From: Hofstenia miamia
Lineage: Eukaryota; Xenacoelomorpha; Acoela
Direction: 5' to 3'
Assembly (NCBI GenBank): GCA_004352715.1
Contig: SCFE01000026.1
Coordinates: forward strand, 833,425 to 864,113
Length of the DNA: 30,689 bases
The position numbers were made by a program, and so were the translations under genes. The notes below the pieces were generated by a model. It made no database searches. It saw only the letters and a program-made list of their open reading frames with translations, and was not told the DNA's origin. This document shows, piece by piece, positions 13,301 through 21,110 of this stretch; positions within the stretch are counted from its first letter, which is position 1, and each line of letters begins with the position of its first letter.

Positions 13301-16300
13301 GTCTGCAGGTTGATTATAGGCCGTGGTACACTATTTTACAGAGTATTCACAACAAGAGAAGTTCCCACAAGCATTGACTGTTTATCAAGATTGCTTTCGA
13401 AATTTTGGACAGCAAGAAACTCCTTAACTATCCCGAAAATACCAGTGAACAAATGGTATGATGAAACCTTCAATAATACAGATTTTGTAGTTAAGTCAGT
13501 TTTAAAGATTTTAAATATTTGAATCATTGGTTCATTGGCTGGAATACATAAAGTATTTATGTCAGAAAATATTTGCTAGATTAGATAAAACAACATTTTC
13601 GCTAGGGTTTTGCACAAGTCGCTCTAAAAATTATAGGATCACTCCTAAAAATGAGGTCCTTGAAAAATGGAATAAACGTTATAGTAATCATTTCGATGAA
13701 ATATACTTAGAGTACTGAAAAACTTAATACGATTTATGCTACTGGAGGGAAACTGAATTATATACAACAAAATGGCAATTAACGACAGTGAAGCCTACCA
13801 GTAAGATTTGAGTCGGAATCTTCAACATCTTCTGGAAAAATAAGAGCGGCAGCTAGGGATGAGTTTCGCTGACAGACGGGAAAAAGTATGGGCATGAGAT
13901 GGTCAGCATACCATTTGCCTTTGTCTCCAATGCTAGATGGATCGTAGACCCCTGTGTGAATACGCTGATATGTCATGTTATTTGGTGAGAGAGACCACTC
14001 GCAAAAATATTCAACTGCCTATATAATAAATGTGAATGATGTGAATCCTACAGGGGAGGTCATAAAGAGGCTAAGGATAAGACTAACAAGATTCTACTTA
14101 GAATTTAAGTTTATAGAAAGAATAAAAGTTGAACATTATTATTGTGTTCAAATTGTTGATCATTTGAATCGATGGTCAATTAAAAACGGTGTTGTTGATC
14201 AGCATGGCTTAAAAAATTTGTGCATACGTTGGTAAAAAATTCGAATATCAAATTTNNNNNNNNNNNNNNNNNNNNNCTGCCTATATAATAAATGTGAATG
14301 ATGTGAATCCTACAGGGGAGGTCATAAAGAGGCTAAGGATAAGACTAACAAGATTCTACTTAGAATTTAAGTTTATAGAAAGAATAAAAGTTGAACATTA
14401 TTATTGTGTTCAAATTGTTGATCATTTGAATCGATGGTCAATTAAAAACGGTGTTGTTGATCAGCATGGCTTAAAAAATTTGTGCATACGTTGGTAAAAA
14501 ATTCGAATATCAAATTTGAAATCCTACTGAAAAAAGTTTCTCATTAAGCAATCAAGTCTTCAATTCATTTCGAAAATGAATCTAGCTACAAAAAAATCTG
14601 ACTGAATCTAATAAAACAGGCTTCATACGATGGTTGGATAGATTCAAATCGTGAAAAATGTGTCTCATTTAAAAATTCATAATCATTGGGCATCTTCGAA
14701 AAATAAAATAATGTAAGAGTTACTTGTAATTCGACATGACATTTAATTCCCACATGAAACAAACGAATTGGGAGAATGCATTTTACTAACAGACTACATT
14801 ATTAAGCATCAGTGCTTGTTGGATGAATACACCTTTCGCCTAATTGACGATGTTGAGATTTCGACCGAATTTCATTCATGTTCTAACATTCACACCTAAG
14901 AAATCTTTACTACGACGTTACAAATTTGTTAAATATTGTAAATGTGCTCCCAAATGGCATTAAGAAACTTACCTGTGTACGTGAAAGTTTTGAAAGAAAA
15001 GGCGACAACACAGGCCGTGACTTCAAAAAACTATTTAACTGAAAAGCCACAACAGGACGAGGAAACAGTCGTAAAATTCGAGTGTGCTCCGAATGGTTAG
15101 CCAAAATGTTGGGTGAATTGAAAAACCTCACCATAGCAACACGCGTCGCAATGTCGATAGAATCAACATCATTGCCATAGATGAATGAACCAGCGGTGAC
15201 AAGCGGTGGTATTTGTTTATTAGTGATAGGAGGGGGTTGCACTGTGGATAAATCTACTGTATCCAAGTTACATATTGGTTCTGGCATAGACATACTCGAT
15301 AAAGCCTAAAAGCAATATTAGGTTTTTCAAAAATCTATAATAGAACTGTTGAATTTAAAAAATAGATGCAAAAAAACAGTCACAAAAGGGTCTGATTTTC
15401 TGCCAGGTTACACGGGCAACGTGTCCTAATCAAGACCTCAAGAGGCCATTGTATAAACCCGAAACAGGACCCGGTTGTAGCCTTGAAATTTTAGCTTCAA
15501 TAGTAAAAACGAAAATTGGTTAAAATCTGTCAAATTGAAGTTTAATAATGATTGCTGGAATGTACACAATACATAGAATTTGACCAAGGACTTCTAACAC
15601 GCAGTCCGCCAGATAATTTTGTTTAAAAAACTCTGAAAATAAGCTCCAATGGTATTTCACACCGAAAACTAAGTTCTAGAAACACCTGCTGTTAAATGAG
15701 ACTCAAAGATCGCTGGGTTAGAATGAGCGCTGTGATTTACTATAAAATTGTTTAGTAGTGTAACAAATAGGATTAGTTGATTAATTATTAGAACAAAGCA
15801 ATCAAAGAAATATACATGGAGACACCATTCAAACCTCCATCATAAACGCACGTTCAAGAGCCGCACGGAGTGATTGGATGGTAGATTTTGGAGGAAATTT
15901 AATCTCAAGAGCCTGGAATATAAACATTGAAATTAATTTAGTTATTCGCACATAATACAGTTCAAAGGACTAAAGTCACATTAATAAAAAATTAGATACG
16001 AAAAGTTGCTGGCAGAAAATTTACAATTTTATATTTTTAGATGTAAACATTAAACCTAGAGTTGAAAAGGGGCATTTCTAATTTCAATAGTAAGTAAATT
16101 ACATAAAGAAAAAATGCTCCATATTGGCAAATTTATAAATAATGAACATAAAAACTATGCAAAAACGGTTTAAGATCAGGTATAAAAGAAGCAAGATAAC
16201 ACAGGACAAGTCTAAATTATTTAATGAATGAGACATTATAGCACATTTAGGAAGTGATTAAACTCTAATGCACTATCTACATATTAATCAAACTAAAGTC

Positions 16301-18251
16301 AAATTGTTAAATTGACTTGCAGAAATTTTAGGAATGCTCACAATGGGTCAGCAAAAATCTATAATTGGTCAAAATATTGCTATTTTTTTGATAAGCATCA
16401 ATTAATAAACTTTGATCATGGTACACTATCCTGCTTCCACTATATTCTATTCAATGGCAAGCCTTGTGCATAACTGAAATTTATAAATGGAAGTAAGATT
16501 GATACGCACTTTGAATAATCTGAAATGTTCTATAAAAATCCAAAAAAATTATAGGCATTTAAATAGAAAAACGTGGGTATGTACCATCAATTACACACAT
16601 GAACGCAATATATATATATTGCAAGCTAATTGCCTTAATTCAGATAACATTGATTTGATTATTTTTGGTATTGTAGATTTCTTACAATATAATTTAAATA
16701 ATGACAATATTTCTTCTTTCAGTGTATTAATTTCTGAATTGTCCTTAAGATTTTCTTTTATTAATAGATTTCGAAACATGGCTTCCGTTTCAACTTTTGC
16801 ATGCGTTTCATTAATGCTACTTGGCCAGCTCATTTTAAGACCATAGGAAAGGGCTTCTTTTTGGATGCTACTGAGTGGTTTATTTGATAGGTTTAAGACT
16901 GTATTTTTTAAAGAAAAATATGACTGATTTGTTCTCTGTGTCATTTGTAATTATATATGTATATATATAGAGTCAAAAATACATTCATGTTAAGAAAACA
17001 GATCTAAAAATCTGAAATACATATGTTCCTTAGAAATATGGCGTGCTTTTATCAATGGTTTTATATTTAAGCGCAAAAATCTGTGAGAATTTCAAATCTG
17101 TTGCTATGACTCGAATGGCTTGAAACTAAATCTTTATATTTTTGTAATGATGTCTGGAGAGATAGATATACAAACCTGCTTCAAATGTGATTTGAGCACT
17201 GAGCACTCCGGTTCAACAATTCGAGGCAATTCGTCTGCATTCAATGGTACTGTTATCTAAAAAGCCGGTAAACAAACGTACCTATATTTAACGATACCTT
17301 ATTGGAATCCAAATCGACAACCCAAACATCATCGGGAAGCCTGAAGTTTTGCTTATATAAAAAAAACGTGGCTGGCACGCCGATAATATAAGGTGTTGGC
17401 GCCAACAATAGCTAAATCATAAAAAATTTATAAATAATTCCAAATATCACAGCAAATCCCGCAGCTATATCAAGCAATCTGTTTAATTTCAAATGAACAT
17501 AGTATTTGCTGCAAGATTAATGAATTGCACGTAAATATCTTTTTTGTAGATGATCTCACAATGCATTTTTACAAAATAAATCTGAAATTAAGCTCAGTCA
17601 AAAGATTACGTTGTGGCTGTAGTATAACTTAAAATAAAATATTTAGCAATATTTTAAAATGAAAAAATCCTATAAAACTTTTCTATTGATAAGAATCCAT
17701 TATACGCATATTTGAAAATATAATTTGAAGAGTAGTTTGGCAATCATTAATGAAGAACTACCTGTTCCGCATTGTTCATGCACGTCGGTAGAAGCGGTAT
17801 AACGGGGAACATATATTCAAGTGGATACAACATTTTGACAAAAGCTAACAATGACATAGACAAGGCATTGTAATCACGTGACTGCAAAACGATTTTGTGT
17901 TCAAGTATGATGCAGGTAAGAACCTTTAGGCATGTATCAACACCCAATAATTCCAGAGGTAAATGCAATGGGAAGTCGCAAAGTGAAAACCTAGTAGAGT
18001 CTGGGAGAGCAAACACCACGGGTGATTTAATATTTGAAGGCAGAAGCTAAACATTGAAGTTAATATGGATATCAAAAAATGACTACTTCATATAAATTAC
18101 CTCTACTTCAACTCGAGTTTTGCCTGGAACGGGAACTGGAGCTGATAGTAACCTTAAGATCCACATTTCAATTTCTCTGACATCATGCAGCACAACACTG
18201 CTGATATCGGTGGAAATAATACATCCAGATAAAAGACCCCAAACTGTATCT
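174..18251 (-). CDS. MADD: MADD / Rab3-GEF (DENN-domain Rab guanine-nucleotide exchange factor), partial, 14 exons
   Basis: MADD/Rab3-GEF activates Rab3 and Rab27 on synaptic and secretory vesicles and, in vertebrates, also binds the type 1 TNF receptor. On the minus strand I joined exons at 18251-18101, 18046-17762, 17411-17298, 17256-17176, 15912-15835, 15305-14973, 14018-13799, 11782-11663, 11616-11475, 11366-11267, 11225-11147, 4298-4202, 3480-3439 and 354-174. All junctions keep one reading frame, about 674 codons. Key matches to the family, from memory, are [54 protein letters not shown] and [15 protein letters not shown]. The first exon begins inside a codon, so the N-terminal uDENN part lies at higher coordinates. 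The C-terminal half is off the left edge. Exons between 11147 and 4298 may be missing from this model. I see no stop or frameshift in the exons, so the gene looks intact and functional. Confidence 0.93.
1103..1927. repeat. Imperfect tandem duplication, two units
   Basis: Unit 1 (1103-1480) and unit 2 (1483-1927) both start cgcattcttcct and end aaatcaaagtagttaat. They share long near-identical blocks, e.g. catcatattgttttgtctaa. Unit 2 carries about 70 extra bases around 1728-1797. A single N at 1481 sits exactly at the junction, so the join may be an assembly decision. Confidence 0.85.
2240..3168. mobile_element. Non-autonomous element with terminal inverted repeats (unclassified)
   Basis: The left end reads ctttaggggaaccgtaccag. 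The reverse complement of the right end reads ctttaaggagaccgtaccag, 16 of 20 identical and exact over CCGTACCAG. The flanks TTTA and TTAA could be a decayed TTAA target site, but that is not clear. Nothing recognisable is encoded; the 65-codon ORF at 2921-3118 looks like chance. A short motif at 3081 (gaggtccgctt) recurs at 9878 inside another candidate element. Confidence 0.5.
3439..3480 (-). CDS. MADD: MADD exon m: 42-nt micro-exon
   Basis: Acceptor ttttgtcag, 14 codons reading [13 protein letters not shown] plus a split Val, donor GACGT|gtaagt. Phase 2 in and phase 2 out. The split codon is completed by the T that opens the ENQTFLQ exon. It is small, but both sites are consensus-like. Confidence 0.65.
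4202..4298 (-). CDS. MADD: MADD exon l: basic/helical linker
   Basis: Acceptor gttgtttag|CAAGAT, donor GCTCAG|gtaagc, 97 nt. It begins with two bases completing the phase-1 codon of exon k and ends in phase 2. The peptide is [20 protein letters not shown] then [12 protein letters not shown] do not recognise this segment in vertebrate MADD. The case rests on strong splice sites, correct phases and coding-like composition. Other exons may lie in the 6.8-kb intron before it. Confidence 0.7.
5827..6046. repeat. Exact 27-bp direct repeat
   Basis: The segment beginning caagtgaaaaggatgaaata occurs at 5827-5853 and again at 6020-6046, identical over 27 bases. The second copy lies inside a short plus-strand ORF, where it encodes PSEKDEIKD. 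The first copy is followed immediately by stops. Confidence 0.85.
5887..6114 (+). pseudogene. Unrecognised coding-like fragment interrupted by a hAT insertion
   Basis: The open frame reads [58 protein letters not shown], with a charged, protein-like composition. The hAT element starts at 6077, so codons after that belong to the transposon. Removing the transposon and one target-site copy keeps the frame open to about 7175, which suggests the ORF predates the insertion. I do not recognise the family; chance is possible in a short ORF. Confidence 0.3.
6077..7120. mobile_element. hAT-superfamily non-autonomous element with 8-bp target-site duplication
   Basis: Perfect 8-bp direct repeats TATTGAGA (6069-6076 and 7121-7128) flank termini that start cagggttggttaaaaatc on the left and cagtgttgtcagatttaaat on the right (reverse complement). 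The 8-bp duplication, CAGNG start and AAATC-rich subterminal repeats are hAT features. No transposase is visible. The interior (about 6360-7030) is far more GC-rich than its surroundings, contains a C homopolymer and includes a 157-N gap. Near 7007-7028, a ccccctaaatacgccactg end suggests a second element nested inside. Confidence 0.85.
6638..6794. other. Assembly gap, 157 N
   Basis: The gap lies inside the GC-rich core of the hAT element. It begins after gacgcgccccgc and ends in a run of 14 C, so a GC-rich or homopolymer sequencing failure is likely. ORFs drawn across it are meaningless. Confidence 0.99.
7556..7790 (+). pseudogene. Unrecognised coding-like remnant with a frameshift
   Basis: One frame reads [20 protein letters not shown] then [19 protein letters not shown] before a stop near 7700. 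A second frame continues [20 protein letters not shown] then KHSMSN. The C-x-x-C spacing and composition look protein-like, but I recognise no family. It may be a decayed mobile-element ORF on the same strand as the 5887 fragment. Confidence 0.3.
9480..9546. repeat. (TA)n microsatellite, interrupted
   Basis: Two TA tracts (9480-9504 and 9514-9546) are separated by cagatgttac. They border the left end of the MITE at 9547. ORFs made of alternating Tyr-Ile here are repeat translations. Confidence 0.95.
9547..10100. mobile_element. TA-flanked MITE with GGCGCTAAGTA termini
   Basis: The left end ggcgctaagtactatgg follows a (TA)n tract. The right end is the inverse, gggcgctaagtataaatc as reverse complement, and also runs straight into (TA)n. 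A second inverted copy of the terminal motif (agagcgccca) lies at 10061. A 554-bp element inside TA repeats fits a Tc1/mariner-type MITE. The conserved terminal match is only about 11 bp. Confidence 0.55.
10101..10303. repeat. (TA)n microsatellite containing a 142-N gap
   Basis: TA repeats run from 10101 to the gap (10131-10272) and resume at 10273-10303. The gap is almost certainly unresolved TA repeat. Confidence 0.95.
11147..11225 (-). CDS. MADD: MADD exon k: basic linker, two alternative donors
   Basis: Acceptor caatttttag|AAGCCT opens [20 protein letters not shown] then RTDSG(K). Two donors six bases apart are both in phase 1: GATAGTG|gtaaat at 11153, and GGTAAAT|gtaagt at 11147. I chose the second because it is the consensus gtaagt. 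The two choices differ by two residues. Confidence 0.65.
11267..11366 (-). CDS. MADD: MADD exon j: acidic linker with KNPMYD motif
   Basis: Acceptor ttgtttag|TGATTC completes a Ser codon. The peptide is [20 protein letters not shown] then [14 protein letters not shown]. The FKNPMYD motif resembles vertebrate MADD IYDNPYFEP. The proposed donor is CATCAA|gtattt, giving a 41-nt intron; reading through it would instead reach a stop near 11186. Confidence 0.75.
11475..11616 (-). CDS. MADD: MADD exon i: Pro-rich linker
   Basis: Acceptor ttctttag|AAACGT, donor ACTAG|gtgcgt, 142 nt (phase 1 in, phase 2 out). The frame reads [20 protein letters not shown] then [20 protein letters not shown] and DSVT. 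It is low-complexity and disordered, so homology gives little support. The frame is fixed because it continues into [10 protein letters not shown] in the next exon. Confidence 0.8.
11663..11782 (-). CDS. MADD: MADD exon h: Ser-rich post-DENN linker
   Basis: Acceptor actttag|ATGAGAGC restores the codon split in the previous exon (Asp), giving [19 protein letters not shown] then [20 protein letters not shown] and NGETP. Vertebrate MADD has the near-identical [15 protein letters not shown] and CDINGDTP. To stay in frame with the next exon, the donor must be CCAG|gcatat, a GC donor. The only nearby GT (at 11651-11650) leads out of frame. Confidence 0.9.
12299..12853. mobile_element. Harbinger-like MITE with 35-bp inverted repeats and TAA duplication
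   Basis: The termini from 12302 (aggtgggtttacagcttatc) and from 12850 inward (aggtgtgtttacagcttatc) are inverted repeats over about 34 bp with one mismatch. They are flanked by TAA at 12299-12301 and 12851-12853. A 3-bp TWA duplication is typical of PIF/Harbinger. The interior repeats tttacagc or close variants at about 12375, 12432, 12577, 12687 and 12775, giving a satellite-like inside. There is no transposase. The element lies in the MADD intron between exons g and h. Confidence 0.8.
13290..13720 (+). other. Plus-strand ORF cluster, function unknown
   Basis: Two overlapping-end ORFs occur in different frames. One includes [20 protein letters not shown] and [16 protein letters not shown]. 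The other includes [20 protein letters not shown] and [19 protein letters not shown]. They may be the two halves of one frameshifted ORF or chance. I recognise no family. They lie antisense within a MADD intron. Confidence 0.25.
13799..14018 (-). CDS. MADD: MADD exon g: dDENN, second part
   Basis: Acceptor tatatag|GCAGTT, donor TTACTG|gtaggc, 220 nt ending in phase 1. It reads [20 protein letters not shown], then [20 protein letters not shown] and [11 protein letters not shown], matching vertebrate AVEYFGEW and IGDKPKWYAHQL. The upstream boundary lies 4 bases inside a 241-bp segment that is repeated after a 21-N gap. The acceptor is therefore present twice in the assembly (14019-14020 and its copy at 14281-14282). 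Confidence 0.95.
14015..14517. repeat. Perfect 241-bp duplication on both sides of a 21-N gap
   Basis: Bases 14015-14255 and 14277-14517 are identical throughout as far as I can read, both running from ctgcctatataataaatgtg to aattcgaatatcaaattt. The repeat abuts the N run exactly on both sides. Neighbouring contigs that overlapped but were not merged would give this pattern. The 67-residue ORF it encodes ([20 protein letters not shown]) is therefore present once, not twice, in the real genome. Confidence 0.95.
14256..14276. other. Assembly gap, 21 N
   Basis: Short gap between two identical 241-bp flanks; it probably has no real length. It lies in the MADD intron between exons f and g. Confidence 0.99.
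14973..15305 (-). CDS. MADD: MADD exon f: downstream DENN (dDENN), first part
   Basis: Acceptor ttttag|GCTTTA, donor ACACAG|gtaagt, 111 codons in phase 0/0. It starts [15 protein letters not shown], then a Pro-rich loop ([14 protein letters not shown]), then the diagnostic dDENN block [45 protein letters not shown] and LSRTQ. The vertebrate counterpart ends LARTQ and is followed by AVEYF, exactly as the next exon starts. Confidence 0.96.
15835..15912 (-). CDS. MADD: MADD exon e: 26-codon phase-0/0 exon, possibly alternative
   Basis: A clean acceptor (ttatattccag) and a donor (ATGGAG|gtttga) bound 78 nt open in the MADD frame: [20 protein letters not shown] then RAFMME. It sits between HLKQ and [10 protein letters not shown], which are adjacent in vertebrate MADD as I recall it. 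The length is a multiple of three, so inclusion or skipping keeps the frame. The peptide is predicted helical. The donor is not strong (gtttga). It could be a cassette exon, a lineage-specific insertion or a chance ORF. RNA evidence would settle it. Confidence 0.6.
16591..16944 (-). pseudogene. Possible Penelope-like retroelement fragment (N-terminal part of reverse-transcriptase ORF)
   Basis: A 117-codon minus-strand ORF reads [23 protein letters not shown]... and later [12 protein letters not shown] and [11 protein letters not shown]. The pattern Leu-Ser, x, Leu-(S/T), then LSxGL resembles the conserved start of Penelope/Neptune-type ORFs as I remember them. The frame breaks near 16591, about where the KADKG-like start of the RT core would be expected. 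No RT catalytic motif is visible. It lies in the MADD intron between exons d and e, in the same orientation as the gene. Confidence 0.35.
17176..17256 (-). CDS. MADD: MADD exon d: end of cDENN linker
   Basis: Acceptor ttttag|ATAACA, donor AAGCAG|gtttgt, 27 codons: [17 protein letters not shown] then LKSHLKQ. It corresponds to the vertebrate stretch ending in LKKHLKQ, directly before ALASMS. Phase 0/0. Confidence 0.92.
17298..17411 (-). CDS. MADD: MADD exon c: cDENN
   Basis: Acceptor tttag|CTATTG, donor AATAAG|gtatcg, 38 codons. It reads [20 protein letters not shown] then [14 protein letters not shown], aligning directly to the vertebrate MADD segment after AEQ. Phase 0/0. The following intron is only 41 nt. 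Confidence 0.95.
17762..18046 (-). CDS. MADD: MADD exon b: core DENN (cDENN)
   Basis: Acceptor gtttag at 18048-18047; donor cag|gtagtt at 17762. The 95 codons carry the most conserved MADD block: [73 protein letters not shown] and NNAEQ. This is the catalytic cDENN fold that contacts the Rab switch regions in DENN proteins. Phase 0 at both ends. Confidence 0.96.
18101..18251 (-). CDS. MADD: MADD exon a: end of uDENN / start of cDENN
   Basis: Acceptor ttatatttag is followed by a split Arg codon, then [30 protein letters not shown] and PGKTRVEVE. This matches vertebrate MADD, where the same stretch reads RDTMWRIF and later HDLREIEAWIYRLL. The donor is gag|gtaatt at 18101/18100. The exon ends in phase 0, and the intron to the next exon is only 54 nt. 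Confidence 0.92.
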
Positions 18252-19375
18252 CTAAATATAACACGAGATAAATATTTACACTTTTGTCAACAACAGGCAA
18301 AACAAAACATTGGCAATTTCTTGATCTAAATTAGTAATGGAAACCCATTATTCTTTAAAAGTCTGATAAGTAGTTGAAAAATGTATTAGAATATATTATC
18401 TTTAAGAGAAACCCATATAAAACGTCTAATAAATTTTTTTTAATAAATCAAAGTACGCATTTTCCAAAATCCTATACTTAAAAGAAATCATTTTATGCAT
18501 CATAAAAAAGTACATCAAAGTATTAGTGGGTGTATTCCGCACAACGTTGGTCAAAACTTCGCCAGTAGGTTTCTTGTACAACTCACCCTACTATCTAGGT
18601 AACATCTGTTCTCAACAAATTCTATCACACGAGTTTCCAGTTCGGAATTATCAATAAGTTAGATTAACAACTTAGTGGTACACTTCTCCACCGCGAATGT
18701 ATGTTCCTTATGATTTTCAATTCCCAATCTTGTAATGAACATTGTACAAGTGTATGCGATATAACTAGGTCCTCAAAATCGATTATCACTACTAACCATA
18801 TTCTTTTGTATACTTTGATGCACTAAGCATACAATATAGATCACGACGGAAGTAACGTCGACTTTGTATTACTTACTGACTTAACATTCATTACATTTTT
18901 TACGTTGTCTTGTGATTCAGAGTTGTAACAAGTTCAACAAGTTCAAAATTGATTAAAACATTGATTATTAGGGTTAGTTGTTCTGAACATTAAAAATTCG
19001 CAACAATGGATATTGTGAATTTTGGCAAATATTCAAAATATCGAATATATTTTTCTCTTCCAGTTAGCTAAATGTTGCGATTTAAAACTATAAATTGATG
19101 CTGCAATTAGAGATTTTGTCGTGTGTATATTCAGATCTATATTTCTAATTTTTTTGTGGCCTAAATAAAGAAAAATCTATGTATTAGTATATCATTTTAA
19201 TGTTTGAGCTGGAAAAACATAAGGTGGAATGACTAGCAATAGCGAATCAATTTCTATTTGAATTAAATTTTAGAGTTTGGTGACAATTACATAATTTAGC
19301 TCATTTTTAACAATGGGTCAACTCAGATCATCTTTAAGGAGTAATTTTTGGTGCGGCAAGCAAATTGTCTTTTAC
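18252..19375. other. No recognisable gene (probable MADD upstream intron)
   Basis: AT-rich DNA upstream of the first MADD exon found. Exon a starts within a codon, so this is likely intron. A short minus-strand frame near 18540-18650 (SELETRVIEFVENRCYLDSR) is coding-like but unassigned. Confidence 0.5.
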
Positions 19376-19379
19376 TCAA

Positions 19380-20200
19380 TGACGACAAGAACTATTAAAA
19401 AACAGGAGTTCTAAACAACTGGCTATAATAAAAGTATTAAAGGTTTGGGAAAAGCCAGTATTCCTAATAAAAGTCAGCATTTTACTGTGAGAAAGATCTT
19501 GAGACTTGGAAACTGTAAAGGAAACATCAAAAAAGAAATTGATACTTGACAAATCACTGGATAACGTTTTTGATGTATGCACGTGTATATGTAATTACAT
19601 AAATTTTAAACGGTGTGAAGAGAAAATTTTTGCGAGAAGTTCAATGAAAGGTTATTTTTTATTGATCTTGCTGATGTTAGAGAAATCCGAAGGGACATGA
19701 AGAAGTTTCTAAATACCAAAACGATCTTTGAAGAAGCACATTGCACATGTGTGAATCCGAATCAGGTGTTAGTGATACTGGATTTTTGCAGAGAAACTAA
19801 TATAATTCCGATATGAAATGAAAATGACATTAGTAGTTACAGTACTGAAAAAAGTACAGTTTCAACTACGATTAATAACACCACTCCCAGTTCAAATATT
19901 GCAATTTAGGCAGACCGTTATGGCGATTCCAATCGAGCAGAAGAAGCTATATGTACAGCTAATTGACAGCATATTAAAAGATGATGATACCATCCAGATT
20001 ATTGATCCTTATAAAGTCGCAAGAGCAAGAAAGAAACTTTGTATGCAGCTAAGTAAGGATACAAGAAGATTTTTCAGAATTTTATTTTGATGGAAGAAAC
20101 GAAAAAACATTGTATTGTGTTGAAAAACGGAATGGATAATATCTGAACCAGGAACTAAATATGTTACACATTTGACTGCAAGAAATTCGACCTCTGCGCT
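19380..20200 (+). pseudogene. Frameshifted copy of an uncharacterised multicopy invertebrate gene family
   Basis: Pieces appear in order across changing plus-strand frames: RQELLKNRSSKQLAIIKVLK (about 19382), DNVFDVCTCICN (about 19558), FIDLADVREIRRDMKKFLN (about 19658), ADRYGDSNRAEEAI (19910-19951), IDSILKDDDTIQII then DPYKVARARKK (about 19963-20035), YFDGRNEKTLYCVEKRNG (about 20084) and ISEPGTKYVTHLTA (about 20138). I recall this order (Cys-rich block, DRxG-S-RA block, KVIDKxKxRR-like block, EPGSKY block) from uncharacterised, highly duplicated proteins in arthropod and hydra genomes. At least three frame changes plus stops make it dead. Function is unknown; a transposon origin is possible. 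Confidence 0.45.
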
Positions 20201-20749
20201 ATATCAGTTGAAATAACTTAACTGCATGATCAACATGAATTAACTTGCCATCCACAAGCTTCTTAATAAAACATTCGTCTAATAACAGAATCATCAAACA
20301 GTGATTGTGTTTGATGCAAGAGATTGATATATTATTTATTCCTATGTATTTGATATATAGAGAATAAACAAATCTAAACGAGATATAAACTCTATTTATT
20401 TTATGAAGCTCTACTAAATATTATTCATTATTAGTTACGTTTAGACTGAAATACGGTCATTAGAAATGATTGTAAATATACCAATTTACAAAAAAGCAAT
20501 TTCTAGCATAGACGTTTCCAAATTTAATTAGGTACCTGCATATAAGCACAAATATTGTAAAATATCGATCGAATTGTATGAACATTAGAAAATTCATTTA
20601 CTGTAAACCGCATTAACTCGTAATATCAACAAAATTACAATTTTAAACAAAAATATTAACTGCTATGAAATTTTCATAATAATGTAAACTTGTCAGTATT
20701 GAAGCATTTAAATACGATAATCACTTCCAAGGGGACTTGAAATGTGACT

Positions 20750-21110
20750 CTATGAAAGACCATTGGGAAGGAAATCATCAAAAAGAGCATGAGTAGATCA
20801 TGATGACAATTCACGGACAATTGCAAAGTGATTGGTGTCGTACACTAAACCGCTTATTTGCGCGTCGGTTTGCTTGGATGGTAAACATTAATTTGAAGTT
20901 CCAGAACAAAGTGAGCTTATCATTTCAGACCGCTCTATTGGCATTCTACGTAATATGATGACATGCTTTGACCAACATTCTCTATCTTTTCGTTCCTAAT
21001 CGCTGAAGTTTAATGCATGATAAAGCTCGGCCTCATGTGGCCAGAAATGTTGAAAATTTTTACAAGACCTTGTTGTTACGACATTAAAGCAAGCGCCTTA
21101 TTCACAAGAA
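20750..21110 (+). pseudogene. Tc1/mariner-type transposase relic
   Basis: Fragments are consistent with a Tc1 transposase: a GRK..D start near 20765, SELIISDRSIG near 20910, then LMHDKARPHVARNVENF at about 21010-21060. The last is the second catalytic Asp block, normally DNARPHxAR. A stop follows at about 21083, and the third catalytic residue is not found. No terminal repeats are recognised. Decay is heavy, so the exact boundaries are uncertain. Confidence 0.5.

Noticed and set aside
14294-14497. Tandem gene copies encoding the same 67-residue peptide at 14035 and 14294
   Set aside because: The copies are identical and abut a gap, so they reflect an assembly duplication, and the peptide has no recognised family.
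18120-18329. 69-codon plus-strand ORF
   Set aside because: Antisense shadow of MADD exon a.
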